DNA from: Edaphosphingomonas laterariae | GTDB taxonomy: Bacteria; Pseudomonadota; Alphaproteobacteria; Sphingomonadales; Sphingomonadaceae | Reading direction: 5' to 3' | Length of the DNA: 64,000 nt | Assembly (NCBI RefSeq): GCF_900188165.1 | Contig: NZ_FZOS01000017.1 | Coordinates: 1-64,000, forward strand | In this document: positions 35,536 to 43,991 of the stretch, piece by piece | Layout of the letters: each line of letters begins with the position of its first letter | Position numbering within the stretch: the stretch's first letter is position 1 | Program-made: the position numbers and the translations under genes | The notes under the pieces: generated by a model | What the model was told of the DNA's origin: nothing | The model's input: the letters and a program-made list of their open reading frames with translations, nothing else | Database searches by the model: none

Positions 35536-36336
35536 TCAGTGGACGAAGCGGGCCACCACGTCGCGGTAGGAACGACTGACCTTCACCTGCGCGCCCGAAT
35601 CGAGCACGAGGAAGCATTCGCCATTGGTGTGCGGCTTCACCTGCTTGACGAGATCGAGATTGACGATCGTCGAGCGGTGGACGCGCTGGAACCGGCGCGG
35701 ATCGAGGCGCTTTTCCAGATCCTTCATCGTTTCGCGCAGGATCAGCGTGTTATCGCCGGTATAGATGCACATATAGTCGCCAGCCGCGTCGATCCGTTCG
35801 ATCGTATCGACATCGACGCGGAAGATCTGGCCGCGATCCTTGATGTTGATCAGCTTTTCGAAACGGTTGGCGGACGGCGCATCGGGCGCGTCGGGCAGGG
35901 CCTCGGCGGCTTCGGGCGCATGTTCGGCCAGCGCTTCCTTCAGCCGGCCGGCTTCCTCGATGCTGCGCTTTTCGGCGAGGCGCTGGCGGACGCGATCGAG
36001 CGTGTCGGCGAGCCGTTCGGTCTCGACCGGCTTCATCAGATAATCGACCGCATCGGCCTCGAAGGCGCGCAGCGCATGATCCGAATAAGCGGTGACGAAG
36101 ACGAACAGCGGCGGCTCGACCTCCATCAGCCCCTGGACCACGGAGAATCCGTCAAAGCCAGGCATCTGGATGTCGAGAAAGACGAGATCGGGCTTGTGCG
36201 TCTTGATGGCGCGAATCGCCTCCCTGCCATTGTTGCAGGTTTCGATGATTTCGACATCCTCATGCGGTTCCAGCCGGAGCTGCAGGCCCTGGATGGCAAG
36301 CGGCTCGTCATCAACGAGGATGGTGCGAATGGTCAT
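35536..36336 (-). CDS. LytTR-family response regulator
   Basis: A 266-residue regulator with a receiver domain at about 1-120 (ILVDDEPLA, phospho-acceptor D55 in VFLDIQMPG, K near 108 in LMKPVE) and a LytTR DNA-binding domain at about 160-262 (RVDVDTIERIDAAGDY, FQRVHRSTIVNLD). A charged linker joins the two. It overlaps the kinase gene by 4 bp and is its cognate regulator. LytTR regulators often control envelope or adhesion genes. Confidence 0.94.
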   Translation of the reverse strand: MTIRTILVDDEPLAIQGLQLRLEPHEDVEIIETCNNGREAIRAIKTHKPDLVFLDIQMPGFDGFSVVQGLMEVEPPLFVFVTAYSDHALRAFEADAVDYLMKPVETERLADTLDRVRQRLAEKRSIEEAGRLKEALAEHAPEAAEALPDAPDAPSANRFEKLINIKDRGQIFRVDVDTIERIDAAGDYMCIYTGDNTLILRETMKDLEKRLDPRRFQRVHRSTIVNLDLVKQVKPHTNGECFLVLDSGAQVKVSRSYRDVVARFVH

Positions 36337-37439
36337 GCGGCTTCCTTGGGCTCTTCCGTCGTAAACGGTATTTCGATCATGACGCCGAACCCGGCCCCCC
36401 GTTCCCCCTGGATCTCGAAACGGTGGTCGGCGCCATAGGCTTGCGCCAGCCTTTCGCGGATATTCGTCAGGCCGACACCCGTCGAATATGTGGGGCGGTT
36501 CACCGTGTCGTGCAAGCCGGGCCCGGTGTCGGACACGGTGATCTGCACCCGATCACCGGCAAGTCGCGCTTCAACCGCGATTTCTGCCCCTTCCTCCTTG
36601 GGCGTGACGGCATATTTGATCGAATTTTCGACAAGCGGCTGGAGCAGCAGCGACGGCAGACGCGCGCGCGACGCCGCCGGATCGATATCGAAGTGCGGCC
36701 GCAGCCGATCCTCGAACCGCATCTTCTCGATCTCGAGATAGAGCTTCAGCGTCTCAACCTCCTGCGCCAAGGTAACCTGACCGGTGGGTTCGTTGACCAG
36801 CGTATAGCGCAAAAAGGAGGAGAGGCGCGACAACATCGCATTGGCCCGCTCCGTCTGCTTGAGCAGCACCAGCGTCGAGATCGAATTGAGCGTGTTGAAC
36901 AGGAAATGCGGGTTGAGCTGGTAACGCAGCATCGCCAGCTGCGCCGACGCCGCCTGCGTTTCGAGCCGCTGGAGCTGATCCGCCTGCTGTTCGAGCAGAA
37001 GATAGAAGTTGATACCGTAATAAAGCGCCGACCACGCGGCGAGCAGCGCGAAATCGAGCAGGATCGCGCCGAGGAACTGGACCCCCGTCGGCATCTCGCC
37101 CGGGCGATAGAAGGTGGCGTGCGCCCACACCTCGATCGTCGAGAAGGCGGCGGACGCGATCAGCACGACGATGATCGAACAGCCCCAGGTGATGATCGGC
37201 TTCTGGTTGATCAGGCGCCGGAAAATCGACGCCATCAACAAGGTGAGTGAATAGCCGGTCGCGGTGTTGAGCGCGGTGGGGACGAGGAACAGCAGGCCCA
37301 TGCCATTGGCGAGGCCGCCCAGCGAGCGCAGGATGAGATATCCCGCCCAGCCGGCCGACTGGAGCATCCAGAAGGCGCGGTTCTTGTCGTCGAAAAAGGG
37401 CTTCGATCCGAGGCTGAATAGGGCCATGCGGCTTTGCAT
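36333..37439 (-). CDS. LytS/YehU-type sensor histidine kinase
   Basis: A 368-residue kinase. About four membrane helices are in residues 20-150 with no large periplasmic domain. The His_kinase domain has phospho-acceptor H178 in LNPHFLFNTLNSIS, and the ATPase domain shows N-box LLLQPLVENSIKYAV and the G-boxes SDTGPGL and TGVGLTNIRERL. It pairs with the LytTR regulator, whose start overlaps its stop. No good ribosome site is visible for ATG 37439 or the next ATG at 37427. Confidence 0.93.
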   Translation of the reverse strand: MQSRMALFSLGSKPFFDDKNRAFWMLQSAGWAGYLILRSLGGLANGMGLLFLVPTALNTATGYSLTLLMASIFRRLINQKPIITWGCSIIVVLIASAAFSTIEVWAHATFYRPGEMPTGVQFLGAILLDFALLAAWSALYYGINFYLLLEQQADQLQRLETQAASAQLAMLRYQLNPHFLFNTLNSISTLVLLKQTERANAMLSRLSSFLRYTLVNEPTGQVTLAQEVETLKLYLEIEKMRFEDRLRPHFDIDPAASRARLPSLLLQPLVENSIKYAVTPKEEGAEIAVEARLAGDRVQITVSDTGPGLHDTVNRPTYSTGVGLTNIRERLAQAYGADHRFEIQGERGAGFGVMIEIPFTTEEPKEAA

Positions 37440-37651
37440 AGAGGCATTTCGCGCCGGGGGGAATCTCCCACGCTCATTGCTTCGACAGGCAAGCCGCCGC
37501 CGCGCGCTTTCGTCGCGGGCGTTGGCGGTTTCGTCGACGCGGCCCCTGATCCGTCGCCGTGGCCCGCATGCTGGTCGAACCCGCGCGGACGGAAGGCGGC
37601 GGCTCCCCTATCCCGCAATCATTCCAGTGCGTTCCCAGGAAGGCTTGTCCG

Positions 37652-37822
37652 GTGTCCACGAAGCCCGACCCCAACGCTCCGGCCAAACGGCCCACCCGGC
37701 GAAAGCCGGCGCCGTTCGCCGGCATGTTCGGCGATCGGGCCAGCGGTGATCCGGTGGCACGCCAGACGCCCGATCGGGATATGGACTGGAGCCGATTGTT
37801 TGCGCCGCCGCGCCAGCGGTAA
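37652..37822 (+). CDS. small basic protein (56 residues), possible
   Basis: GTG 37652 follows AGGAAGG at a usable distance and opens 56 codons. The product is proline- and lysine/arginine-rich (PAKRPTRRKPAPFAG) and ends SRLFAPPRQR. It resembles the small disordered proteins of sphingomonad genomes but I know no family. It is the only gene-like item in the 585-bp gap before the c-di-GMP regulator. An earlier ATG at 37559 would add 31 residues of poor quality. Confidence 0.4.
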   Translation: MSTKPDPNAPAKRPTRRKPAPFAGMFGDRASGDPVARQTPDRDMDWSRLFAPPRQR

Positions 37823-37902
37823 CGCCAGTACGCGTAGCCTTGCTTACCCCTTTTCCGTCGTCCGCCACAGCGACGGGAAGCGGCGGGCCCAGCGCCCGCC
37901 AA

Positions 37903-37947
37903 CCCGCCGCCCGCTGCACATACGCGACCCTTGCAGCGGGCGGCGGG
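37903..37947. repeat. 16-bp perfect hairpin before the GGDEF-EAL operon
   Basis: The left arm CCCGCCGCCCGCTGCA (37903-37918) and right arm TGCAGCGGGCGGCGGG (37932-37947) are perfectly complementary across a 13-base loop. No T run follows. It lies 77 bp before the GGDEF-EAL start. It may end upstream transcripts or structure the leader of the downstream mRNA. Confidence 0.7.
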
Positions 37948-38024
37948 CCAAGTTTCAGGCGCGTGGAAACCAAATATTAGCCTTCTTTCACTACCCCGTG
38001 AATCGACCAGATTGTGGGGTGGTT

Positions 38025-39908
38025 GTGCGCATCCTGATCGTAGACGACGAACCGGCCATGCACGATTCCTACCGGCGCACGCTGGTTGGATCGCAGCCCG
38101 CGCCGGCAAGCAACGCGCTGGCGGCGATGGCATCGGAATTATTTGCCGATCGCCCATCGCCGGCCGATGCGGCCGATGACGATTTCTGCCTGACCCATGC
38201 GACGCAGGGGCGCGACGCAGTGGCGATGGTGCAGGAAGCGCTGCGCGACGGCGATCCCTTCCGCGTCGCTTTCATCGACATTCGCATGCCGCCCGGCATC
38301 GACGGCAAGGAAACCGCCCGGCGGATCCGCGCGCTCGACCCCGAAATCAATCTGGTGATCGTGACCGGCTATTCGGATTACAGCCCGATCGACATCGCGC
38401 GGGCGGCGGGGCCGGCCGACAAGATCTTCTACATCACCAAGCCGTTCGAAGTGAACGAGGTCCAGCAGACCGCGCGCGCCTTGTGCCAGCGCTGGCAGGT
38501 CGACGCCGATCTCGCCCGGACGCGGACGGAACTGGCCGACAAGATCGTCCAGCTGGAGGAAAAGACGCTGGCGCTGGCCGCCAACGAGGCGCGCGCCGTG
38601 CACATGGCGAGCCATGATTCACTGACCGGCGCGCCCAATCGCCTGGCCTTCCTGCGCGAACTTTCCGAACGGATGCAGGGCCAGCGCCCGGCCTTCGCGG
38701 TGGGCATGCTCGATCTCGACCGCTTCAAGAATGTCAACGACACGCTGGGCCACGCCGCCGGCGACGAGCTGATTCGCGAAGTGTGTCAGCGCCTTGCCGC
38801 CGAAATGGGCGACGGCATCGTCGCCCGGCTGGGCGGCGACGAATTCGGCATCCTGTTCGAAACCGGCGACAAGATGGACGCGCTGGCCCGGTGCGAGCGG
38901 ATCGTGGCGAGCTGTTCGACCACCTATATGATCCTCGGCCATGCCGTGCAGGTCAGCGCGTCCATGGGCCTCGTCGTCGCCAATCCGGCGGGCGAGACCG
39001 ACAAGATCGATCATATGCGGCTAGCGGACATGGCGCTCTACGATGCCAAGCGCGCCGGGCGCAGCCAGGTGCGGCTGTTCGACGAGAGCATGGATGAAAG
39101 CGTCCGCTTTCGGCAGACGATCGAAGCGGGTCTGCGCGAGGCGATCGCGCGCCGCGAGCTTGAGGTCGTCTATCAGCCGATCGTGGCGCGCGAGCGGCTC
39201 GACATCGTCGGCTTCGAGGCGCTGCTGCGCTGGACGAGCGCCGAACATGGCCCGATTTCGCCTTCGGTGTTCATCCCGATCGCGGAGGAAAGCAACCTGA
39301 TCCACGAGCTGGGCGATTGGGTGACGGCCGAGGCGCTGAGCGAATGCCTGCGCTGGCCGCACCAATATGTGTCGATCAACTTTTCGCCGCGCCAGTTCCG
39401 CCGGCAGGATTTCGTGGAAACGCTTGCGGCCCGCGTCGCCGCATCGGGGCTGCCGCCGCATCGCGTGCAGATCGAGATCACCGAAACCGCGATCTTCGAC
39501 GACGATCTGCGCGCCGCCGAAACCTTGCAGCAGCTTCGCGCGCTCGGCTTCCGTGTCGCGCTGGACGATTTCGGCACCGGCTATTCGAGCCTGTTCAACA
39601 TCCGCAACTTCGCGCTGGATTGCCTGAAGATCGACAAGTCGTTCATCGACGGCCTTGGCCGCGAGGTCGAATCGGCCGCGATCGTCAATTCGGTGACGCA
39701 TCTGGCGCGATCGCTGGGGCTGGGCGTGGTGGCCGAGGGCGTCGAGACCGAAACCCAGAATCAGGCGCTCCGGCTCGCCGGATGTTCGCATCTCCAGGGC
39801 TATTATTTCGGCCGTCCGATCGATGCCGACGCGACCGCCGATCTTGCCGGGCAGGCGCTGCCGGCCGACGCCGCCGCGCGATCGGCCGGGGGGATCGTAC
39901 GGCCATGA
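38025..39908 (+). CDS. response regulator with GGDEF and EAL domains (c-di-GMP)
   Basis: A 627-residue three-part protein from GTG 38025. A receiver domain covers about 1-155 (VRILIVDDEPAMHDSY, phospho-acceptor D85 in FIDIRMPPG, K in YITKPFE). A coiled linker follows. The GGDEF domain is intact at 270-274 (LGGDEFGILFE) and the EAL domain at 398-400 (FEALLRWTS) with D514/D515 in DDFGTGYSS. It could both make and degrade c-di-GMP; which wins is not readable. The sensor kinase starts inside its stop codon. A much longer frame from 37434 includes non-coding DNA. Confidence 0.92.
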   Translation: MRILIVDDEPAMHDSYRRTLVGSQPAPASNALAAMASELFADRPSPADAADDDFCLTHATQGRDAVAMVQEALRDGDPFRVAFIDIRMPPGIDGKETARRIRALDPEINLVIVTGYSDYSPIDIARAAGPADKIFYITKPFEVNEVQQTARALCQRWQVDADLARTRTELADKIVQLEEKTLALAANEARAVHMASHDSLTGAPNRLAFLRELSERMQGQRPAFAVGMLDLDRFKNVNDTLGHAAGDELIREVCQRLAAEMGDGIVARLGGDEFGILFETGDKMDALARCERIVASCSTTYMILGHAVQVSASMGLVVANPAGETDKIDHMRLADMALYDAKRAGRSQVRLFDESMDESVRFRQTIEAGLREAIARRELEVVYQPIVARERLDIVGFEALLRWTSAEHGPISPSVFIPIAEESNLIHELGDWVTAEALSECLRWPHQYVSINFSPRQFRRQDFVETLAARVAASGLPPHRVQIEITETAIFDDDLRAAETLQQLRALGFRVALDDFGTGYSSLFNIRNFALDCLKIDKSFIDGLGREVESAAIVNSVTHLARSLGLGVVAEGVETETQNQALRLAGCSHLQGYYFGRPIDADATADLAGQALPADAAARSAGGIVRP

Positions 39909-41776
39909 CCTTCTTCAACCTCGCGCGCCGGGCCTCGCTCGGCATCAAGCTGACCGCGATCCTGACGATCGTCGGCATCGTCGGCTTCGCCGGTGTGCTG
40001 GCGCTGCTGATCGCGGTCATCACGCCCAGCTTCAACCGCCTGGAAGCCACCGCCGTTCAGGGGCATATCGAGCGCACCCGTGCCGCGCTGGACGAATATG
40101 CGTCCAAGGTGGAAATCGCGGTCAAGGATTATGGCGTCTGGGACGACAGCTATAAATATATGAACGGGCAAGGCGATGCCCGCTTCGTCGAAACCGTGTT
40201 CTCGGTGCTGGCCTTCACCAATCTCGACATCAACGGCATGGCCTATGTCGGCAATGACGGCCATATCCACCAGACCCGCTATGTGGACCTTGCCGCGCAG
40301 GCCGACGATGCCGCGCGCATATCGCCGTTCAACGCGCTGATCACGTCCCGCGCAGTGCGCGATCTGGCCGCCGAGCGCGAATCCGCCCATTTCTACGCGC
40401 GGCTGGGCGATCGCATCGTCGCCGTCGGCATCGCCAAGGTGCTGATGAGCGACGGCACCGGCACCAGCCCCGGTTTCGTCGTCATGGCGCGGCAGATCAC
40501 GTCGGACCAGCTGAGCCACCTGATCCAGCTCGACGCGCGATTCGGCCTGGGCCGCGCGCACCAGGAAACCGCGGTGCGCGAACGCCCGCGCACGCTGGAC
40601 ATCGCCGTCGACATCGACGGGCTGAACCGCATCCATATCGCCAACGCCAATTTCGTCGTGCAGCGCGATTTCACGCTGCTCGGCAACCGTATGCTGATGC
40701 TGATCGTGCTCGGCACCGCGAGCCTGCTGATCCTCGTCCTGTTCGTGCTGCGCCAGACGATCACGCGGCTCGTCATCAGCCCGCTCGCCAAGGTCGAGCA
40801 TCATATGCAGGACGTGTCGGCATCGGGGCACCTCCGCCCGCTCGGCAATCCCGAGCGCGGCGACGAGATCGGATCGCTCGTGCGCAGCTTCAACGCCATG
40901 CTCGCCCAGCTCAAGGATCTGCGCGAACAGGTGGAAATCCAGTCGTTCAAGCTCGGCCAGAGCGAAAGTGCGATCGGCGTGATGCACAATGTGCGCAACG
41001 GCCTGAACCCGATCAGCGTGATCGTGTCGCAGGGGCTTGCCACCCAGCCGGTGATCGCGCCCAAGGACGTGGCCCGCGCGCTCGCCGAACTGGCGCAGGA
41101 CGACATACCGGCCGCCCGTCGCCAGAAGCTCGCCGCCTTCCTGCTCGCCGCGCTCGAACTGCACCGCGAACAGACCGACAAGCGTCGCGACGACATGGTC
41201 AGCGCACGTGATTGCCTGAACAATGTGCTGGAAATCATCGGCCACCAGCAGACGATCGCGCATGAGCGGATCGACACCGGCCCCTGCGATGTGCTGGCGG
41301 TGATCGAGCAGAATGCGGCGCTGGCCCGCTATGCCGGGTCGGGCGCGATCGATTTCACCTGCCCCGCCGAAACCCAGTTCGCCGATGCCAACCGGCTGTT
41401 GCTGAGCCAGGTGATCGGCAATCTCTTCGCCAATGCGATCGAAGCGATCGCCAGCGCGGGCCGCGATCCCGGCCATATCAGTGTCGCGGTCGATCGCTTC
41501 GCCCGGCCCGACGGCGATGTCGTCGAAATCCGCATCAGCGACGATGGCGAAGGGTTCGACCACAGCCGCGGCCAGCAGCTGTTCCGCCGTGGCTTTTCCA
41601 GCCGGAAGCAGAAATCGGGCGGGCTGGGGCTGCATTGGTGCGCCAATTCGATCAACGCGATGCAGGGCACGTTGACGTTGGTCAGCCCCGGCGTGGATCA
41701 GGGCGCGACCGCCACCATCACGCTGCGCGCGGCGGATGCGCCGCCGGCCATGCGCGAGGCGGCCGAAGCCGCCTGA
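39905..41776 (+). CDS. CHASE4/HAMP sensor histidine kinase
   Basis: A 623-residue kinase coupled to the GGDEF-EAL gene (ATGA). A membrane helix is at about 15-40, a CHASE4-like extracytoplasmic domain at about 45-255 (DYGVWDDSYKYMNG), a second helix at about 262-285, a HAMP domain, and then a short H-box (GVMHNVRNGLNPI, H361) of unusual type. The ATPase domain follows (N-box NLFANAIEAI, G-boxes SDDGEGFD and GGLGLHWC). It probably phosphorylates the preceding regulator in response to an external signal. Confidence 0.9.
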   Translation: MTFFNLARRASLGIKLTAILTIVGIVGFAGVLALLIAVITPSFNRLEATAVQGHIERTRAALDEYASKVEIAVKDYGVWDDSYKYMNGQGDARFVETVFSVLAFTNLDINGMAYVGNDGHIHQTRYVDLAAQADDAARISPFNALITSRAVRDLAAERESAHFYARLGDRIVAVGIAKVLMSDGTGTSPGFVVMARQITSDQLSHLIQLDARFGLGRAHQETAVRERPRTLDIAVDIDGLNRIHIANANFVVQRDFTLLGNRMLMLIVLGTASLLILVLFVLRQTITRLVISPLAKVEHHMQDVSASGHLRPLGNPERGDEIGSLVRSFNAMLAQLKDLREQVEIQSFKLGQSESAIGVMHNVRNGLNPISVIVSQGLATQPVIAPKDVARALAELAQDDIPAARRQKLAAFLLAALELHREQTDKRRDDMVSARDCLNNVLEIIGHQQTIAHERIDTGPCDVLAVIEQNAALARYAGSGAIDFTCPAETQFADANRLLLSQVIGNLFANAIEAIASAGRDPGHISVAVDRFARPDGDVVEIRISDDGEGFDHSRGQQLFRRGFSSRKQKSGGLGLHWCANSINAMQGTLTLVSPGVDQGATATITLRAADAPPAMREAAEAA

Positions 41777-41780
41777 CGCG

Positions 41781-42887
41781 TCATTGCAGATAGGGCGCGA
41801 CCAGCCCGAGCCCGCGATAATATTCGCGAACATCCTCCGCCAGCTCGGCGAAATCGCCGATCGTGCCCCGGCAGGCATGGGTGCGGCAGCGGCAGGCCAT
41901 CTGCCAGCGGCTTTCATAGAGCGTGGTCGAATAATCCCACGCGATCTCCTCGCCCGGCGCGATATCGCGGATCGCGTGGAGGAAGATGCCATGTTCGCAA
42001 AAGCGCAGGCCCGCATTGGGATCGCAGCTATGGTTGATCAGATCGTCCACGCCGCCCGACGGGCCCATATAATGGTCCGCATCGATCTGGACGAAGCGAT
42101 CGGCCTGCCCTTCGACCAGCATCGGCAATTGCGACTTGTGGATGCGCGGCCCCCGGAATTCGACGATGCGATCGCCCGCCGCGAAGGGGATGCCAGCGAA
42201 CACCGCCTTGCCGAGATGATTTTCCCCGATCGCGAAGATCAGGGGCTGGGCGCGATCCACCTCGCGCACCAGGAAATTGCCGCGCGCGAAGCCGAAGGAG
42301 CGCCACGGGTTAATCGTCGCCAGCCCGACGATGAACCACATGCTGGCATGGCAGACCAGTTCGACGAAGATATAGGGAATCTCCGCGCGCTCATCCTGCA
42401 GGCCCGCGATGATGACGAATAGCGTCGCGAGATCGCCGATCGTCCACAGGCCCCAGGCGGGCGATCGTTCATGATCGCGGTCGCGGATCGCGCTGATCCA
42501 GGTGGGGATGAAGCTGATCGGGATCGCCGCGACGACCAGCATATGCGCCCAGAAGGCCGACTGGAAAACGCCCCAGATCACCAGCGCCGCCAGGCTGAGG
42601 CCCATGCACAGGCTTTCGGTGCGGGTGGGCGGTTGCCAGTCGGATTGCCGCCACACGGCAAGCGTGACGACGATGCAGGCGAGCGCCGAAATCGTGAAGA
42701 TGATGTTCTGCGCGGCGCCGTGGTTGACCGCCTGATAGGTCATCGCCTCGATCGCGGTCGCGGCGCTCCAGATCAGCCAGGATGACCGATTGGGCCGCAC
42801 CAGCTGCCGCCGGATGCCCAGATAGTAGAAGATGTAGGCGGCGATGTTGCAGCCGATTGCCGCATACCACCAATATTCTGTGCCCAT
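41781..42887 (-). CDS. seven-helix membrane protein with C-terminal SET domain
   Basis: A 368-residue fusion. The first 210 residues hold about seven hydrophobic helices (WWYAAIGCNIAAYIFYYLGI, SSWLIWSAATAIEA, IIFTISALACIVVTLAVW and others). The C-terminal 160 residues form a SET methyltransferase domain: AGDRIVEFRG, the core NHSC at 285-288 (DLINHSCDPNAG), EEIAWDYSTT, and a post-SET cysteine cluster (CRCRTHACRG). SET domains move a methyl group from SAM to lysine. I chose ATG 42887; the longer frame to 42962 is GR-rich. It converges with the sensor kinase (4-bp gap). The target protein is unknown. Confidence 0.85.
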   Translation of the reverse strand: MGTEYWWYAAIGCNIAAYIFYYLGIRRQLVRPNRSSWLIWSAATAIEAMTYQAVNHGAAQNIIFTISALACIVVTLAVWRQSDWQPPTRTESLCMGLSLAALVIWGVFQSAFWAHMLVVAAIPISFIPTWISAIRDRDHERSPAWGLWTIGDLATLFVIIAGLQDERAEIPYIFVELVCHASMWFIVGLATINPWRSFGFARGNFLVREVDRAQPLIFAIGENHLGKAVFAGIPFAAGDRIVEFRGPRIHKSQLPMLVEGQADRFVQIDADHYMGPSGGVDDLINHSCDPNAGLRFCEHGIFLHAIRDIAPGEEIAWDYSTTLYESRWQMACRCRTHACRGTIGDFAELAEDVREYYRGLGLVAPYLQ

Positions 42888-43037
42888 CGACCCACCGGGC
42901 AATCGGCCGGAGCCAATCGTCCGCCCCTCTCTCCTGCCCGGCCCCCGCCGGGTCTGGGCCAAGCTACGCTCATGCGAATCCCCCGCGCAAGCCCAAGCAT
43001 GTGGCGCGAAGGCGATTTTTCGGCGGAAGCCTGCGGA

Positions 43038-43466
43038 TCAGCGGGGTTCGTAGCCGGCCGCTTGCCGGGATGCCTGCTCGGTCTCGCGCGGCGGGATCGT
43101 GCGAATCGTCGACGCATATTCGGCGATGAGCACGAAGAACCAGAACTCGATCCCGTCATAGGCCTCGCCACCGAAGATCATCGCGATGCGGAGGACGAGG
43201 CTGACCAAAGCGAACATGCGGAACCAGAGCGCGCTGCGCGTCGGGTGATCGGCGCGCAGCGAGGCGGTGAACATCATCGCGAAGCTGCCAAGGCCGAAGA
43301 TCAGATAGTCGACCGCGCTGGTGGCCCAATAGAGGCCGCTCAGCATCGCCGCGAACCAGAACAGGCGCGACACCGCATGCTGGCTCTGCCGGGTGATCTG
43401 GCAGAATTTGATGATCGGCGGCACGAACAGCGTCTTGCCGACCCAAAGGTCGATCCGGGTGAACAT
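43038..43466 (-). CDS. membrane protein of unknown function
   Basis: A 142-residue protein with about four helices (LFWFAAMLSGLYWATSAVDYLIFGLGSFAMMF, ALVSLVLRIAMIF, IEFWFFVLIAEYAS) and a positively charged start MFTRIDLWVGKTLFVPPI. No family is recognised. It diverges from the truncated-haemoglobin gene, and the NsrR-type dyad lies 57 bp or more before its start, so it may belong to the NO regulon. A frame opening at 43535 overlaps the operator and is rejected. Confidence 0.7.
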   Translation of the reverse strand: MFTRIDLWVGKTLFVPPIIKFCQITRQSQHAVSRLFWFAAMLSGLYWATSAVDYLIFGLGSFAMMFTASLRADHPTRSALWFRMFALVSLVLRIAMIFGGEAYDGIEFWFFVLIAEYASTIRTIPPRETEQASRQAAGYEPR

Positions 43467-43522
43467 GCCCGATCCATCGGCCAGCCACCGCCGGCGCGCA
43501 AGGCCGATATGGCGGGCCGATA

Positions 43523-43547
43523 AAACATGCTGCACATTTGCATGTTT
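43523..43547. promoter_or_regulatory. candidate NsrR operator, copy 3 (perfect dyad)
   Basis: Arms AAACATGC and GCATGTTT are perfectly complementary across 9 bases (core ATGC-N9-GCAT at 43527-43543). The core and left arm equal copy 1 before the globin at 9340. It lies 48 bp before the truncated-haemoglobin GTG. Confidence 0.7.
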
Positions 43548-43594
43548 AACGCCGATGCCCTACATTGGCGACGCACCCAGAAGGGAGGCCAGAC

Positions 43595-43990
43595 GTGGAC
43601 AGACTGATGACGATCGACGACGCGGCGCTCGGCCGGCTGGTCGATCAATTCTACGCCCGCATTCGCGCCGATGATGAGCTCGGCCCGATCTTCAACCAGG
43701 CCATCGATGACTGGCCCGAGCATCTTGAGACGCTCACCGCCTTCTGGTCGTCGGTGGTGCTGACCAGCGGCCGATATAAGGGCAATCCCGTCGCCGCCCA
43801 TCGCCGCCATCACGACCGCATCACGCCCGAATTGTTCGATCGCTGGCTGGCGATCTGGCGGCAGACGACCGCCGAGATGATGGCGCCCGATGCCGCCGCC
43901 GCGTTGCAGGACAAGGCCAACCGCATCGCCGAAAGCCTGAAGCTGGCATTGTTCTTCCGGCTGCCGCCGGCCCGGGCGGAGGCCGCCTGA
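43595..43990 (+). CDS. group III truncated haemoglobin
   Basis: A 131-residue globin starting at GTG 43595 after GGGAGG. Group III marks are LVDQFYARIRADDELGPIFN (B helix), WPEHLETLTAFWSSV and the proximal histidine segment HRRHHDRI. Group III trHbs are implicated in NO and nitrosative stress responses. It is followed after 1 bp by a DUF1971 gene and preceded by a perfect ATGC-N9-GCAT dyad, which fits control by NsrR. Confidence 0.92.
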   Translation: MDRLMTIDDAALGRLVDQFYARIRADDELGPIFNQAIDDWPEHLETLTAFWSSVVLTSGRYKGNPVAAHRRHHDRITPELFDRWLAIWRQTTAEMMAPDAAAALQDKANRIAESLKLALFFRLPPARAEAA

Positions 43991-43991
43991 C

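Noticed and set aside
37434-38024. 197-codon N-terminal extension of the GGDEF-EAL regulator
   Set aside because: The extension crosses the small-protein candidate and the 16-bp hairpin; the receiver domain begins at once at GTG 38025.
39803-42016. Open frame of 737 codons opposite the sensor kinase
   Set aside because: Antisense to a kinase with intact motifs; no family pattern and no ribosome site.
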